Source: an uncultured Collinsella sp.
GTDB taxonomy: Bacteria; Actinomycetota; Coriobacteriia; Coriobacteriales; Coriobacteriaceae
DNA length: 33,791 nucleotides
NCBI GenBank assembly: GCA_902489775.1
Contig: CABUBH010000023.1
Location: forward strand, 1-33,791
Reading direction: 5' to 3'
Part shown: positions 18,027 through 25,678 of the stretch, piece after piece
Layout of the letters: the number at the start of each line of letters is the position of its first letter
Numbering within the stretch: the first letter of the stretch is position 1
The notes under the pieces: generated by a model
Database searches by the model: none
The model's input: only the letters and a program-made list of their open reading frames with translations
What the model was told of the DNA's origin: nothing
Made by a program: the position numbers and the translations under genes

Positions 18027-20389
18027 GGATTCTCAAGCTCTTTAAAAAGCATATCCTGGCACTGTTCACAGCTATCGTACTCATCGTAATCAGCTGCAAC
18101 GCCGACCTGGCACTGCCTACCTATATGAGCGATATCGTCGACGTGGGCGTGCAGCAAGGCGGTATCGCCTCGCCCGTACCCGACACCATCCGCGCCGAAT
18201 CGCTCGACGACCTCGAACTCTTTATGAGCGCCAAGGACGCCAAGGCTGTGGAGGCCGTGTTTAGCAAGGCTGACAAAAACGGCATTCGAACGTACAAGGG
18301 CACCGAGGAGGAGCGCGCCGACGGCGGCAAGATTGCCGACATCATGAGCCTGCCTGAGACCGTCGTCCTTTCGTTCAACCAGGGCATCGATGCCGACTCC
18401 ATGGGCGACATGATGGGCACGTCCGGTGAGAAAGACAACAGCGGCGCTCAGGCCATGCCCACCCCCGAGCAGATGGCGGCAATGACGCCCGAGCAGCTCG
18501 CCGAGATGCAGCAGAAGGCCGCAGCGGCGCAGAGCATGCAAAAGCAGATCGACGCCGACGGCGGCAAGATCACCATGAAGAGCCTGCGCCTAGGCGTTGA
18601 AGGCGGTCTTATCGATCAGGGCAAGCTCGTCGAGGGCGCCAACGATATGGCGGACAAAATGGGTTCCATGTCGGGCTCCATCGTGACCCAACGCGCCGTG
18701 AGCTATGTACAGGACGAGTACAAGGCACAGGGCATCGACCCCGCCGATGTGCAGAACGCCTACCTGAGCCGCATGGCGACCACTATGTTTGGGCTGTGCC
18801 TGGTGTCGCTCGTCGCCACCATCCTGACCGGTGCCGTGGCTTCGCGCACCGCCTGCTCCATCGCCCGCGACCTGCGTCGCGAGACCTTCAACAAGGTTAT
18901 GCACTTCTCGCCGGCCGAAGTGGGCAAGTTTAGCCAGGCCTCGCTCATTACCCGCTGCACCAACGACATTCAGCAGATCCAGATGGCCGCAACCCTGTTT
19001 ATCCGCATGTGCCTGATGGCCCCCGTCATGGGCATCGTCGCCGTCATGCGCGTCCTGGCCAACCACACCGGCCTGGAGTGGACCATCGCCGTGGCCATCA
19101 TCGCCGTCTCGGCCGTCGTCGGCGTGCTTATGGGCCTCACCATGCCCAAGTTCAAAAAGATGCAGAGCTTTGTGGACCGCGTGAACCTTACCGCCCGCGA
19201 GCTGCTCGACGGCCTTATGCCCATCCGCTCATTCAACCGCGAGGAGCATGAGCTCGAGCGTTTTGACAAGGCTTCGCTCGACCTGATGACCACGCAGCTC
19301 TACACCAACCGCGCTATGAGCTTTATGATGCCACTCATGATGCTCGTCATGAACTGCATCACCGTGCTCATCGTGTGGTTTGGCGCGCAGGGCGTGTCCG
19401 ACGGCGTGATGCAGGTCGGCAACATGATGGCGTTTATCTCCTACACCATGCAGATCGTCATGGCGTTTATGATCCTCACCATGGTTTCGGTCATCCTACC
19501 CCGTGCCGAGGTCGCAGCCGAGCGCGTGGAAGAGGTCATCACCTGCCCCACGAGCATCAACGACCCTGCCTCGCCCAAACTGCCCGCAGCCAGCGCGCCG
19601 CGCGGTGAGCTCACCTTCCGCGACGTGAGCTTCCAGTACCCCGATGCCCGCGCCGATGTCATCAGCGGCGTGAACTTCACCACACATGCCGGTCAGATGC
19701 TCGGCATCATCGGCTCCACGGGCTCGGGCAAGTCCACGCTCGTGCAGCTGATTCCGCGCCTGTACGACGTCACAGGCGGCAGCATTTCGCTTGACGGCGT
19801 CGACGTGCGTGACATGACTCTCTCCGAGCTGCGTCGCCGCATTGGTTACATCCCGCAGCAGGGGCGCCTGTTCTCGGGCACTGTCGAGAGCAACCTCAAG
19901 TTTGCCGGCGACATGGTGAGCGATGATGACATGCACCAAGCAGCGCGCATCGCACAAGCCGAGGACTTTATCGCCGAGCGCGAGGGCGGCTACGACTCCC
20001 CCATCAGCCAGGGAGGCTCCAATGTCTCGGGCGGTCAGCGCCAGCGCTTGGCCATCGCCCGCGCATTGGCCAAAAAGCCCGAGGTCGTGGTGTTCGATGA
20101 CTCGTTTAGCGCCCTCGACTACAAGACCGACGCGCGCCTGCGCGAGGAGCTGGCCAAAAACGTTACCGACGCCGCACTCGTGGTCGTGGCCCAGCGCATC
20201 GCGACCATCATGCACGCCGACCAGATCATCGTGCTCGATGACGGCCACGTAGTGGGCACCGGCACGCACGAGGAGCTGCTACGCAGCTGCCCGGCGTACC
20301 TGGAGATCGCACAGTCGCAGCTTTCCGCCGAGGAGCTGGGGCTTACCCAAAAAGAAATTGCAGCCGTCATGGAAGGAGGCGAGCGCTAA
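18023..20389 (+). CDS. ABC exporter half-transporter with degenerate ATP site and large extracellular insert
   Basis: The 788-residue half-transporter has TM1 (about 10-30), then a non-membrane insert of about 215 residues before TM2 (about 250), the remaining exporter TM segments, and a C-terminal nucleotide-binding domain. The insert is Met/Gln/Ala-rich with TPEQ repeats (MPTPEQMAAMTPEQLAEM). The ATP domain has Walker A GSTGSGKST (564-572), signature VSGGQ (668-672), Walker B VVVFDD in which D693 replaces the catalytic glutamate, and Q724 in place of the switch histidine. These losses define the non-hydrolysing partner in heterodimeric exporters such as TM287/288 or LmrCD. GGAG precedes the GTG start. 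It works with the next gene, which overlaps it by one base. Confidence 0.93.
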   Translation: MRILKLFKKHILALFTAIVLIVISCNADLALPTYMSDIVDVGVQQGGIASPVPDTIRAESLDDLELFMSAKDAKAVEAVFSKADKNGIRTYKGTEEERADGGKIADIMSLPETVVLSFNQGIDADSMGDMMGTSGEKDNSGAQAMPTPEQMAAMTPEQLAEMQQKAAAAQSMQKQIDADGGKITMKSLRLGVEGGLIDQGKLVEGANDMADKMGSMSGSIVTQRAVSYVQDEYKAQGIDPADVQNAYLSRMATTMFGLCLVSLVATILTGAVASRTACSIARDLRRETFNKVMHFSPAEVGKFSQASLITRCTNDIQQIQMAATLFIRMCLMAPVMGIVAVMRVLANHTGLEWTIAVAIIAVSAVVGVLMGLTMPKFKKMQSFVDRVNLTARELLDGLMPIRSFNREEHELERFDKASLDLMTTQLYTNRAMSFMMPLMMLVMNCITVLIVWFGAQGVSDGVMQVGNMMAFISYTMQIVMAFMILTMVSVILPRAEVAAERVEEVITCPTSINDPASPKLPAASAPRGELTFRDVSFQYPDARADVISGVNFTTHAGQMLGIIGSTGSGKSTLVQLIPRLYDVTGGSISLDGVDVRDMTLSELRRRIGYIPQQGRLFSGTVESNLKFAGDMVSDDDMHQAARIAQAEDFIAEREGGYDSPISQGGSNVSGGQRQRLAIARALAKKPEVVVFDDSFSALDYKTDARLREELAKNVTDAALVVVAQRIATIMHADQIIVLDDGHVVGTGTHEELLRSCPAYLEIAQSQLSAEELGLTQKEIAAVMEGGER

Positions 20390-22245
20390 TGGCAGACGAG
20401 ACCAAGACTCAGATTCCCAAGCCCACCCGCCAGCGTGGTCCCATGGGCCGCATGGGCGGCATGCGTCGTGGCGAAAAGGCCAAGGACTTTAAGGGCACCA
20501 TGAGGCAGCTGCTCGGCTATATCGGCCAGCACAAGATTGCCGTGTTTGCCGCCGTCGCCTTTGCCGTGTGCTCGGTCATCTTTAACATTGTGGGGCCCAA
20601 GGTGCTCGGTCAGGTTACCACCAAACTGTTCGAGGGCTTAGTTGCCAAGGTCAACGGCACCGGCGATGTCGACTTTGCCTGGATTGCCAAGACGCTCGGC
20701 TTTTTGCTCTGCCTGTATCTGGCGAGCTCTGTCTGCAGCCTCATCCAGGGCTGGCTCATGACCGGCGTCACGCAAAAGATCTGCTATCGCATGCGCAAGG
20801 AGATCGCCGCCAAGATCGCCGTCGTTCCGATGAGCTACTTTAACGGACACAGCAAGGGCGACGTGCTCAGTCGCATCACCAACGACGTCGATACGCTCGG
20901 CCAGTCGCTCAACCAGAGCGTGACGCAGCTCATCACGTCGGTGACGCAGATTATCGGCGTGCTCGTCATGATGCTGTCGATCAGCCTGCCGCTCACCGGC
21001 GTCACCGTGCTCACGCTGCCGGCCGCCGCGATTATCCTGACCGTGATGATTCACTTCTCGCAACCGTACTTCCGCGAGCAACAGCAAGTCCTGGGCGCCG
21101 TCAACGGCATTATCGAGGAGGACTTTGCCGGCCAGAACGTCATCCAGGTGTTCGACCGCGCCGAGGCCTCAATCGAGGAGTTCGACCGTCAAAACGACCG
21201 CCTCTTTATTAGTGGCTGGCGCTCGCAGTTCCTGTCGGGCCTGATGATGCCGCTTATGAGCTTGGTGGGCAACATGGGCTACGTGGGCGTCGTCGTGGTA
21301 GGCGCGCAGCTCGCGCTGACCGGCAATGCCACGCCCGGCGACATCCAGAGCTTTATCCAGTACGTTCGAAACTTTACGCAACCCGTGCAGCAGCTGGGCA
21401 ACGTGAGCAACACGATGCAGTCGATGGCCGCCGCCACCGAGCGCGTGTTTGAGTTCCTGGCCGCGCCCGAGGAGGAGCAGAAGGCCGACGCGCAGATTCC
21501 CGAGAAGCGCCCCGGCCACGTGGAGTTTGACCACGTCAAGTTTGGCTACACGCCCGACAAGACCATCATCCACGACTTTAGCTGCGAGGCGCAGCCCGGC
21601 CAGACCATCGCCATCGTCGGCCCCACCGGCGCCGGCAAGACCACGCTCATTAAGCTGCTGCAGCGCTTCTACGACGTGGACGGCGGTTCGCTGCGCGTCG
21701 AGGGCGTCGACGTGCGCGACTGGGACCGCGCGGCGCTGCGCGGCGAGTTTGCCATGGTGCTGCAGGACACCTGGCTGTTTAACGGCACCATCCGCGAGAA
21801 CATCCGCTACGGACGCCCCGATGCGACCGACGCCGAGGTCGAGGCCGCCGCACGCGCCGCACGCTGCGACCACTTTATCCATACGCTCGCCGGCGGTTAC
21901 GACTTTATGATCAACGAGGAGGGCACTAACCTCTCACAGGGCCAGCGCCAGCTCGTGACCATCGCCCGCGCCATTTTGGCCGACCGCCCGGCACTGATTC
22001 TGGACGAGGCGACTTCCAACGTCGATACCCGCACCGAGGAGCTTATTCAGCGCGCCATGGATGCGCTGATGCAGGGCCGCACCAGCTTTGTCATCGCGCA
22101 CCGCCTGTCCACGATCCGCAACGCCGACGTGATCTTGGTGATTCGCGACGGCGATATCGTCGAGAAGGGCACGCACGACGAGTTGCTCGCCCAGGGCGGC
22201 TTCTACGCCGACCTATATAACTCGCAATTCGACGAGGCGGCGTAA
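20389..22245 (+). CDS. ABC exporter half-transporter, catalytic partner
   Basis: The 618-residue protein has six membrane segments (about 45-340) and an ATP domain with Walker A GPTGAGKTT (411-419), Walker B LILDEATSNVD with catalytic E540, and switch H571. Its signature LSQGQ (515-519) deviates from LSGGQ. This complements the partner exactly: the partner's altered Walker B/switch pairs with this altered signature to make the dead site, while this Walker B pairs with the partner's intact VSGGQ. The N-terminus is basic with a Gly/Met/Arg-rich stretch (GPMGRMGGMRRG). Start ATG shares its A with the previous stop (TAATG). Substrate is unknown; drugs, lipids or peptides are typical. Confidence 0.94.
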   Translation: MADETKTQIPKPTRQRGPMGRMGGMRRGEKAKDFKGTMRQLLGYIGQHKIAVFAAVAFAVCSVIFNIVGPKVLGQVTTKLFEGLVAKVNGTGDVDFAWIAKTLGFLLCLYLASSVCSLIQGWLMTGVTQKICYRMRKEIAAKIAVVPMSYFNGHSKGDVLSRITNDVDTLGQSLNQSVTQLITSVTQIIGVLVMMLSISLPLTGVTVLTLPAAAIILTVMIHFSQPYFREQQQVLGAVNGIIEEDFAGQNVIQVFDRAEASIEEFDRQNDRLFISGWRSQFLSGLMMPLMSLVGNMGYVGVVVVGAQLALTGNATPGDIQSFIQYVRNFTQPVQQLGNVSNTMQSMAAATERVFEFLAAPEEEQKADAQIPEKRPGHVEFDHVKFGYTPDKTIIHDFSCEAQPGQTIAIVGPTGAGKTTLIKLLQRFYDVDGGSLRVEGVDVRDWDRAALRGEFAMVLQDTWLFNGTIRENIRYGRPDATDAEVEAAARAARCDHFIHTLAGGYDFMINEEGTNLSQGQRQLVTIARAILADRPALILDEATSNVDTRTEELIQRAMDALMQGRTSFVIAHRLSTIRNADVILVIRDGDIVEKGTHDELLAQGGFYADLYNSQFDEAA

Positions 22246-22277
22246 ATTCTGCTGCAGGGAACGAATAACGCCCGAGA

Positions 22278-22312
22278 ACGGGGACGCAGGACAACCTGCG
22301 CCCCCGTTTTTT
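22278..22312 (+). terminator. Rho-independent terminator of the marR-ABC-ABC operon
   Basis: ACGGGG-A-CGCAGG pairs with CCTGCG-C-CCCCGT around an ACAA loop, with a single A/C mismatch, and is followed by TTTTTT (22307-22312). It lies 33 bp past the second exporter stop codon. Confidence 0.92.
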
Positions 22313-22367
22313 CGTCCACGGCACTCGAATTAGCTCTCTTGGGGCCCGATTGACAGCCCCTTCCGGA

Positions 22368-22605
22368 CCCCGTGGCCAAAAAAGGTCAAATATGAGTACT
22401 GTTACATTTTTAGTAGCAGCCAAAACCGCCTCAAATGACCTCTTTGCGGCTTCTATACGCCTTCAAATTAATCAAAACGCCCGTTAACATGCTTCTGTGT
22501 GCCAACGTTAATGAACATATTTGCTGTTATGCCTATTATCTTGTAAGCTCGATATGAGACTACGCCAGCAACAGTACTCATATTTGCCATTTTTTGCCCA
22601 CGGGG
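22368..22605. mobile_element. MITE-like element with 36-bp terminal inverted repeats
   Basis: The 36-nt ends 22368-22403 and 22570-22605 are inverted copies with only three mismatches; each begins CCCCGTGG and ends with a 17-nt perfect match (CAAATATGAGTACTGTT). The 166-nt interior is AT-rich and has no credible gene. Similarity continues raggedly outside the ends (CTTC...CGG). No target-site duplication is clear. Size and structure suggest a non-autonomous transposable element or a very large RNA hairpin. Small ORFs across it on the minus strand look non-coding. Confidence 0.65.
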
Positions 22606-22738
22606 TATGCCGCAGAAGATCCAACTTGCTCCAGCGTGCCGTACGCCGACCCCCTTCCGGCGAGTGCCGACATTTTCCCAGATAAAACCGACCAAAATAA
22701 ACCTGTCCCTTTTTGGTAGGTTTCGGGGTGACAAGGGG

Positions 22739-22767
22739 TTGCACTTTAGCGTGCGACAGCGGATAAT
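22739..22767 (+). promoter_or_regulatory. Promoter of the DAHP synthase gene
   Basis: TTGCAC (22739-22744), a 17-nt spacer and GATAAT (22762-22767) give a good vegetative promoter with a leader of about 48 nt. The leader is too short for a tryptophan- or tyrosine-type attenuator and shows no T-box. Confidence 0.7.
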
Positions 22768-22821
22768 GCCGAGCATTCGACAATACGCTTATTGCTCTTT
22801 CTATAGATTGAGGAGACCCCT

Positions 22822-23853
22822 ATGGCCATGGAATTCAAACGCAGGCTGCCGATCCCCATGGAGATCCGCGAGGAAATGCCACTTTCTGCCGAGCTTACCG
22901 CCAAAAAGCAGGCATTTGACGCCGAGGTCGCCAAAGTCTTTACCGGCGAGGACGCACGCAAGGTGCTCATCATCGGCCCGTGCTCTGCCGACCGCGAGGA
23001 TTCGGTGCTTGAGTACATGAACCGACTGGCCAAGACCGCCGAGGAGGTCAAGGACAAGCTCATCATCATTCCGCGCGTCTACACCAACAAGCCGCGCACC
23101 AAGGGCACCGGCTACAAGGGCCTGCTGCACAACCCCAACCCCGAGGCTCCCGACGATCTGCTCGAGGGCGTCAAGGCCATCCGCCATATGCACCTGCGCG
23201 TTATTGAGGAAACGGGCTTCTTCACCGCCGACGAGATGCTCTATCCGTCCAACTACCAATACCTCGTCGACCTGCTGAGCTATGTTGCCGTGGGCGCACG
23301 CTCGGTCGAAAACCAGGAGCATCGCCTGGTGTCGAGCGGCATTTCGGTACCCGTTGGCATGAAGAATCCCACTGCCGGCTCTACCACCGTTATGCTCAAC
23401 TCCATTTACGCCGCGCAGGCGCACCAGAGCTTCATCTTCCGCAACTGGGAGGTCGAGTGCGACGGCAATCCGCTCGCGCACGCCGTTATGCGTGGCTACA
23501 TCGGTCTCGATGGGCGCACCTACCCCAACTACCACTACGAGCACCTGGAGCGCCTGGCCGAGCGCTATACCGAGCATGCCGGCTATGCCAATCCGGCAGC
23601 GATCATCGACTGCAACCATGACAACTCGGGCAAGCGTCCGCTGGAGCAGTATCGCATTTGCAAGGAAGTGCTCGACAGCTGCCGCCGCAACGAGTCCATC
23701 TCCAAGCTGGTCAAGGGCTTTATGATCGAGTCTTACCTGGAGGACGGCAACCAGCCGGTCGACGGCGGCGTCTTTGGCAAGTCGATCACCGATCCGTGCC
23801 TGGGCTGGGAAAAGACCGACTACCTCATCCACGAGATCGCGGAACGTATTTAG
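22822..23853 (+). CDS. 3-deoxy-7-phosphoheptulonate synthase (DAHP synthase, class I)
   Basis: The 343-residue enzyme condenses phosphoenolpyruvate and erythrose 4-phosphate, the first step of the shikimate pathway for aromatic amino acids. The AroF/G/H-type signature is complete: IIGPCSADR with metal-ligand C54, PRVYTNKPRTKGTGYKGL, GARSVENQEHR, VGMKNPT, DCNHDNSGK and GFMIESYLEDGNQ. GAGGAG lies 6 nt before the ATG. It is a single-gene transcription unit with its own promoter, ending in a hairpin that begins on the last base of the stop codon. Feedback specificity (Phe, Tyr or Trp) cannot be assigned confidently. Confidence 0.96.
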   Translation: MAMEFKRRLPIPMEIREEMPLSAELTAKKQAFDAEVAKVFTGEDARKVLIIGPCSADREDSVLEYMNRLAKTAEEVKDKLIIIPRVYTNKPRTKGTGYKGLLHNPNPEAPDDLLEGVKAIRHMHLRVIEETGFFTADEMLYPSNYQYLVDLLSYVAVGARSVENQEHRLVSSGISVPVGMKNPTAGSTTVMLNSIYAAQAHQSFIFRNWEVECDGNPLAHAVMRGYIGLDGRTYPNYHYEHLERLAERYTEHAGYANPAAIIDCNHDNSGKRPLEQYRICKEVLDSCRRNESISKLVKGFMIESYLEDGNQPVDGGVFGKSITDPCLGWEKTDYLIHEIAERI

Positions 23854-24021
23854 TTACGCGGTTTTACCAAACCGCGTAACGGCTCGACGCTGCAAACCCG
23901 CCAGAACGGCAATCTGCCTTTCAGCTTCGACGGCATGACCAGAAGGTCAATGCCGCCTCGTTTCAAGGCACCTTGCTCGCTCTGGCGGGTTTTCGCTGAC
24001 GTTTTTTCGACCTGCATTGTT
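23853..24021 (+). repeat. 169-nt structured repeat, copy A
   Basis: The element begins with a 12-bp hairpin GTTACGCGGTTT/AAACCGCGTAAC (23853-23864, 23869-23880), continues with GGCTCGACGCTGCAA, then a 12-bp stem AAACCCGCCAGA/TCTGGCGGGTTT (23894-23905, 23981-23992) enclosing an inner hairpin CGGCATGACC/GGTC-A-ATGCCG (23931-23955), and ends TTTTCGCTGACGTTTTTTCGACCTGC in two parts (23989-24015). It is the same length as copy B at 27245-27413 and shares its flanks. Here the T-run would let it end DAHP synthase transcription. Confidence 0.8.
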
Positions 24022-24065
24022 GCCAAGGTTGGCACCAATGACTAATGCGGTGACTAGCTACGTCG

Positions 24066-24197
24066 GTCCGCTTGACCGGCTGGGTTTCCGAGGTGCCCCA
24101 GGTCGCCGCGAGAGAGGAGCGAAGCGTACTTTGGTACGCGAGCGACGGTTTGAGCGGCGAGATGGGGTGCCTCGGGAAGCCGGACGATTAAGCGGAC
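24066..24197. repeat. 132-nt nested palindrome, copy C, overlapping the agmatine deiminase stop
   Basis: Successive complementary blocks pair from outside in: GTCCGCTT/AAGCGGAC, CCGGCT/AGCCGG, CCGAGG/CCTCGG, CCCCA/TGGGG, TCGCCGC/GCGGCGA, then an apical GCGTAC-TTTG-GTACGC (24124-24139). The last nine bases of the palindrome lie inside the agmatine deiminase gene. The apex and its flanks (about 24113-24146) resemble the inverted apex of copy B (27318-27352). It may terminate agmatine deiminase transcription, though no T-run is seen. Confidence 0.75.
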
Positions 24198-25393
24198 GGT
24201 TCCTGCTGCGTAATGCAGTGGATATTTCCACCACCGAAGACGACCTGCTCGGACTGAACGCCGACGCACTTGTAGACGCCCTCGCCCCAGACCTCGTCGT
24301 AGATCTTCTGGAGCGTGTCAACGGCAAGCTGATCGTTCTCGTCGCCGTACTGCGGGACGATAACGCCGTGGTTGGTGACCAGGTAGTTCATGTAGGAGGC
24401 GATCAGCGGCTCGTCGGCAACGCGCGGCTCGGCGTTCTCGTCGGCGTCGATGGTGTCGCAGGAAGCCTGGTCCATGAACAGCGGGTTCACAGGCATGCAG
24501 AGCTTGTAGACCTTCATCTTGCGGCCCTTGGCGTCAACGGCGTTGGAAAGGGTCTCGTAGACAGCATGGCACTGCTCGTAGAACGGATACTCGGGATCGT
24601 CAGTCCAGATGCAGGCCATGACGCCCGGAGCGATGAACGTGGCGACGTCATCGATGTGACCGTTGGTCTCCTCGGGGTCGATGCCCTCCTTGACCCAAAT
24701 GACCTTCTCGACACCCAGATAATCCTTGAGGTGTTCGTCCATATAGGCGCGAAGTTCCTCGCTCCAGGGCTCGAACTTCCTCTTGAACTTGGGCCAGATG
24801 GACTCGGGATCCTCTTCCTCCTCCAGAACCGCAGAGCAGGTGCGGCCCGGGGAAAGCAGGCACTGGTCGGTCACGACCACGGTACCTTCGCCGTCGACGG
24901 TGATGGAACCGCCCTCGAGGATCATGTCATCGGGACGATAACGACGACAGCCGGAAAGCTCAGCCATCTTAAGGGCGATCTGCTCGTCCTTGTCCCACGG
25001 GAAGTACAGGCCGTCGACAAGACCGCCATAAGCGTTGAAGTGCCAGTGGTTGGCGCGCTTATCGCCCTTGCCGTTGATAACAAAAGTGGCAGCGGTGTCG
25101 CGGAACCAAGCGTCGTCGGTGGTCATCTCGATAACGGTAACGTTCTCGTCTTCCTCAAAGACGGCCTTGCAGTTGGCGTAGTCGGCCTGATTGACGCATA
25201 TGGTAACCGGAGTGAACTCGGCAATAGCGCGAGCGATGGCGGCATACTGCTTCTGAGCCGGCTTGGCGCCATGGGCCCAGGTATCGGTGCGATGGGGCCA
25301 GCCCATCCACACGCGATCCTGCGGAGCGAACTCAGCAGGCATAAAGTAGCCGTCGGCCTTAGGGGTGGACTCGGACTCGGTGATCGTACGCAT
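24188..25393 (-). CDS. aguA: Agmatine deiminase
   Basis: The 401-residue enzyme hydrolyses agmatine to N-carbamoylputrescine and ammonia. It belongs to the guanidino-group-modifying (pentein) superfamily. The N-terminal MPAEFAPQDRVWMGWPHR is diagnostic, WFRDTAATF and EGGS supply the substrate carboxylates, NGHIDD carries the catalytic histidine and GGGNIHCITQQ the nucleophilic C393 near the C-terminus. GGAGG lies 7 nt upstream of ATG 25393. An APC permease gene lies 285 bp upstream on the same strand, consistent with agmatine/putrescine exchange. Putrescine carbamoyltransferase and carbamate kinase, which normally complete the pathway, are absent from the window. Confidence 0.96.
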   Translation of the reverse strand: MRTITESESTPKADGYFMPAEFAPQDRVWMGWPHRTDTWAHGAKPAQKQYAAIARAIAEFTPVTICVNQADYANCKAVFEEDENVTVIEMTTDDAWFRDTAATFVINGKGDKRANHWHFNAYGGLVDGLYFPWDKDEQIALKMAELSGCRRYRPDDMILEGGSITVDGEGTVVVTDQCLLSPGRTCSAVLEEEEDPESIWPKFKRKFEPWSEELRAYMDEHLKDYLGVEKVIWVKEGIDPEETNGHIDDVATFIAPGVMACIWTDDPEYPFYEQCHAVYETLSNAVDAKGRKMKVYKLCMPVNPLFMDQASCDTIDADENAEPRVADEPLIASYMNYLVTNHGVIVPQYGDENDQLAVDTLQKIYDEVWGEGVYKCVGVQSEQVVFGGGNIHCITQQEPSA

Positions 25394-25678
25394 AAGATTT
25401 CCTCCAAATCGAACGATCGCTTGCTGCAGGCGGGTTACCCGCAGCCTAAAACCAAGAGGTGGCGGACGCCCGTTCCCCGGCAAAGGTCGGGGCGCCCGGC
25501 GCCGGTTTTCACGGAGTCGCACCGGCAAGCGACGACGTAACCTGGCGCGCGGAGACAAAACGCACGAAGGATACGGAAGAGAGATTGGGGCGGGCGGTGG
25601 TTACCAGAGCTATCGTTCACACCCACCCCGGGGAATGGTCAAGTAGCGAGGAGGGTTGGAGCCCCGAATCCGGGTGCT
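25394..25678 (-). other. GC-rich spacer between APC permease and agmatine deiminase genes
   Basis: No gene is visible. GAGC-CCCG/CGGG-T-GCTC (25659-25679) forms a hairpin overlapping the permease stop. Farther down, GCCGG...CCGGC (about 25503-25525) and CCCCG/CGGGG (25476-25492) suggest a structured leader for aguA. A segment GGTGCGACTCC on the minus strand superficially resembles part of a cobalamin riboswitch but the rest of that motif is missing. Confidence 0.4.

Noticed and set aside
22468..22776. 102-codon minus-strand frame in the spacer before DAHP synthase
   Set aside because: It crosses the end of the MITE-like element, has no recognisable family and lacks a ribosome site.
22801..23832. 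343-codon open frame antisense to DAHP synthase
   Set aside because: Mirror of a well-conserved gene; composition is typical of a complementary frame and no family is recognisable.
24017..25540. 507-codon plus-strand frame across agmatine deiminase
   Set aside because: The opposite strand encodes a complete agmatine deiminase with all catalytic residues; this frame also reads through the palindrome at 24066-24197.
25394..25678. Possible cobalamin riboswitch before aguA
   Set aside because: Only GGTGCGACTCC resembles the class; the B12 box and the CCCGCCACTG segment are missing, and the downstream gene is unrelated to cobalamin.
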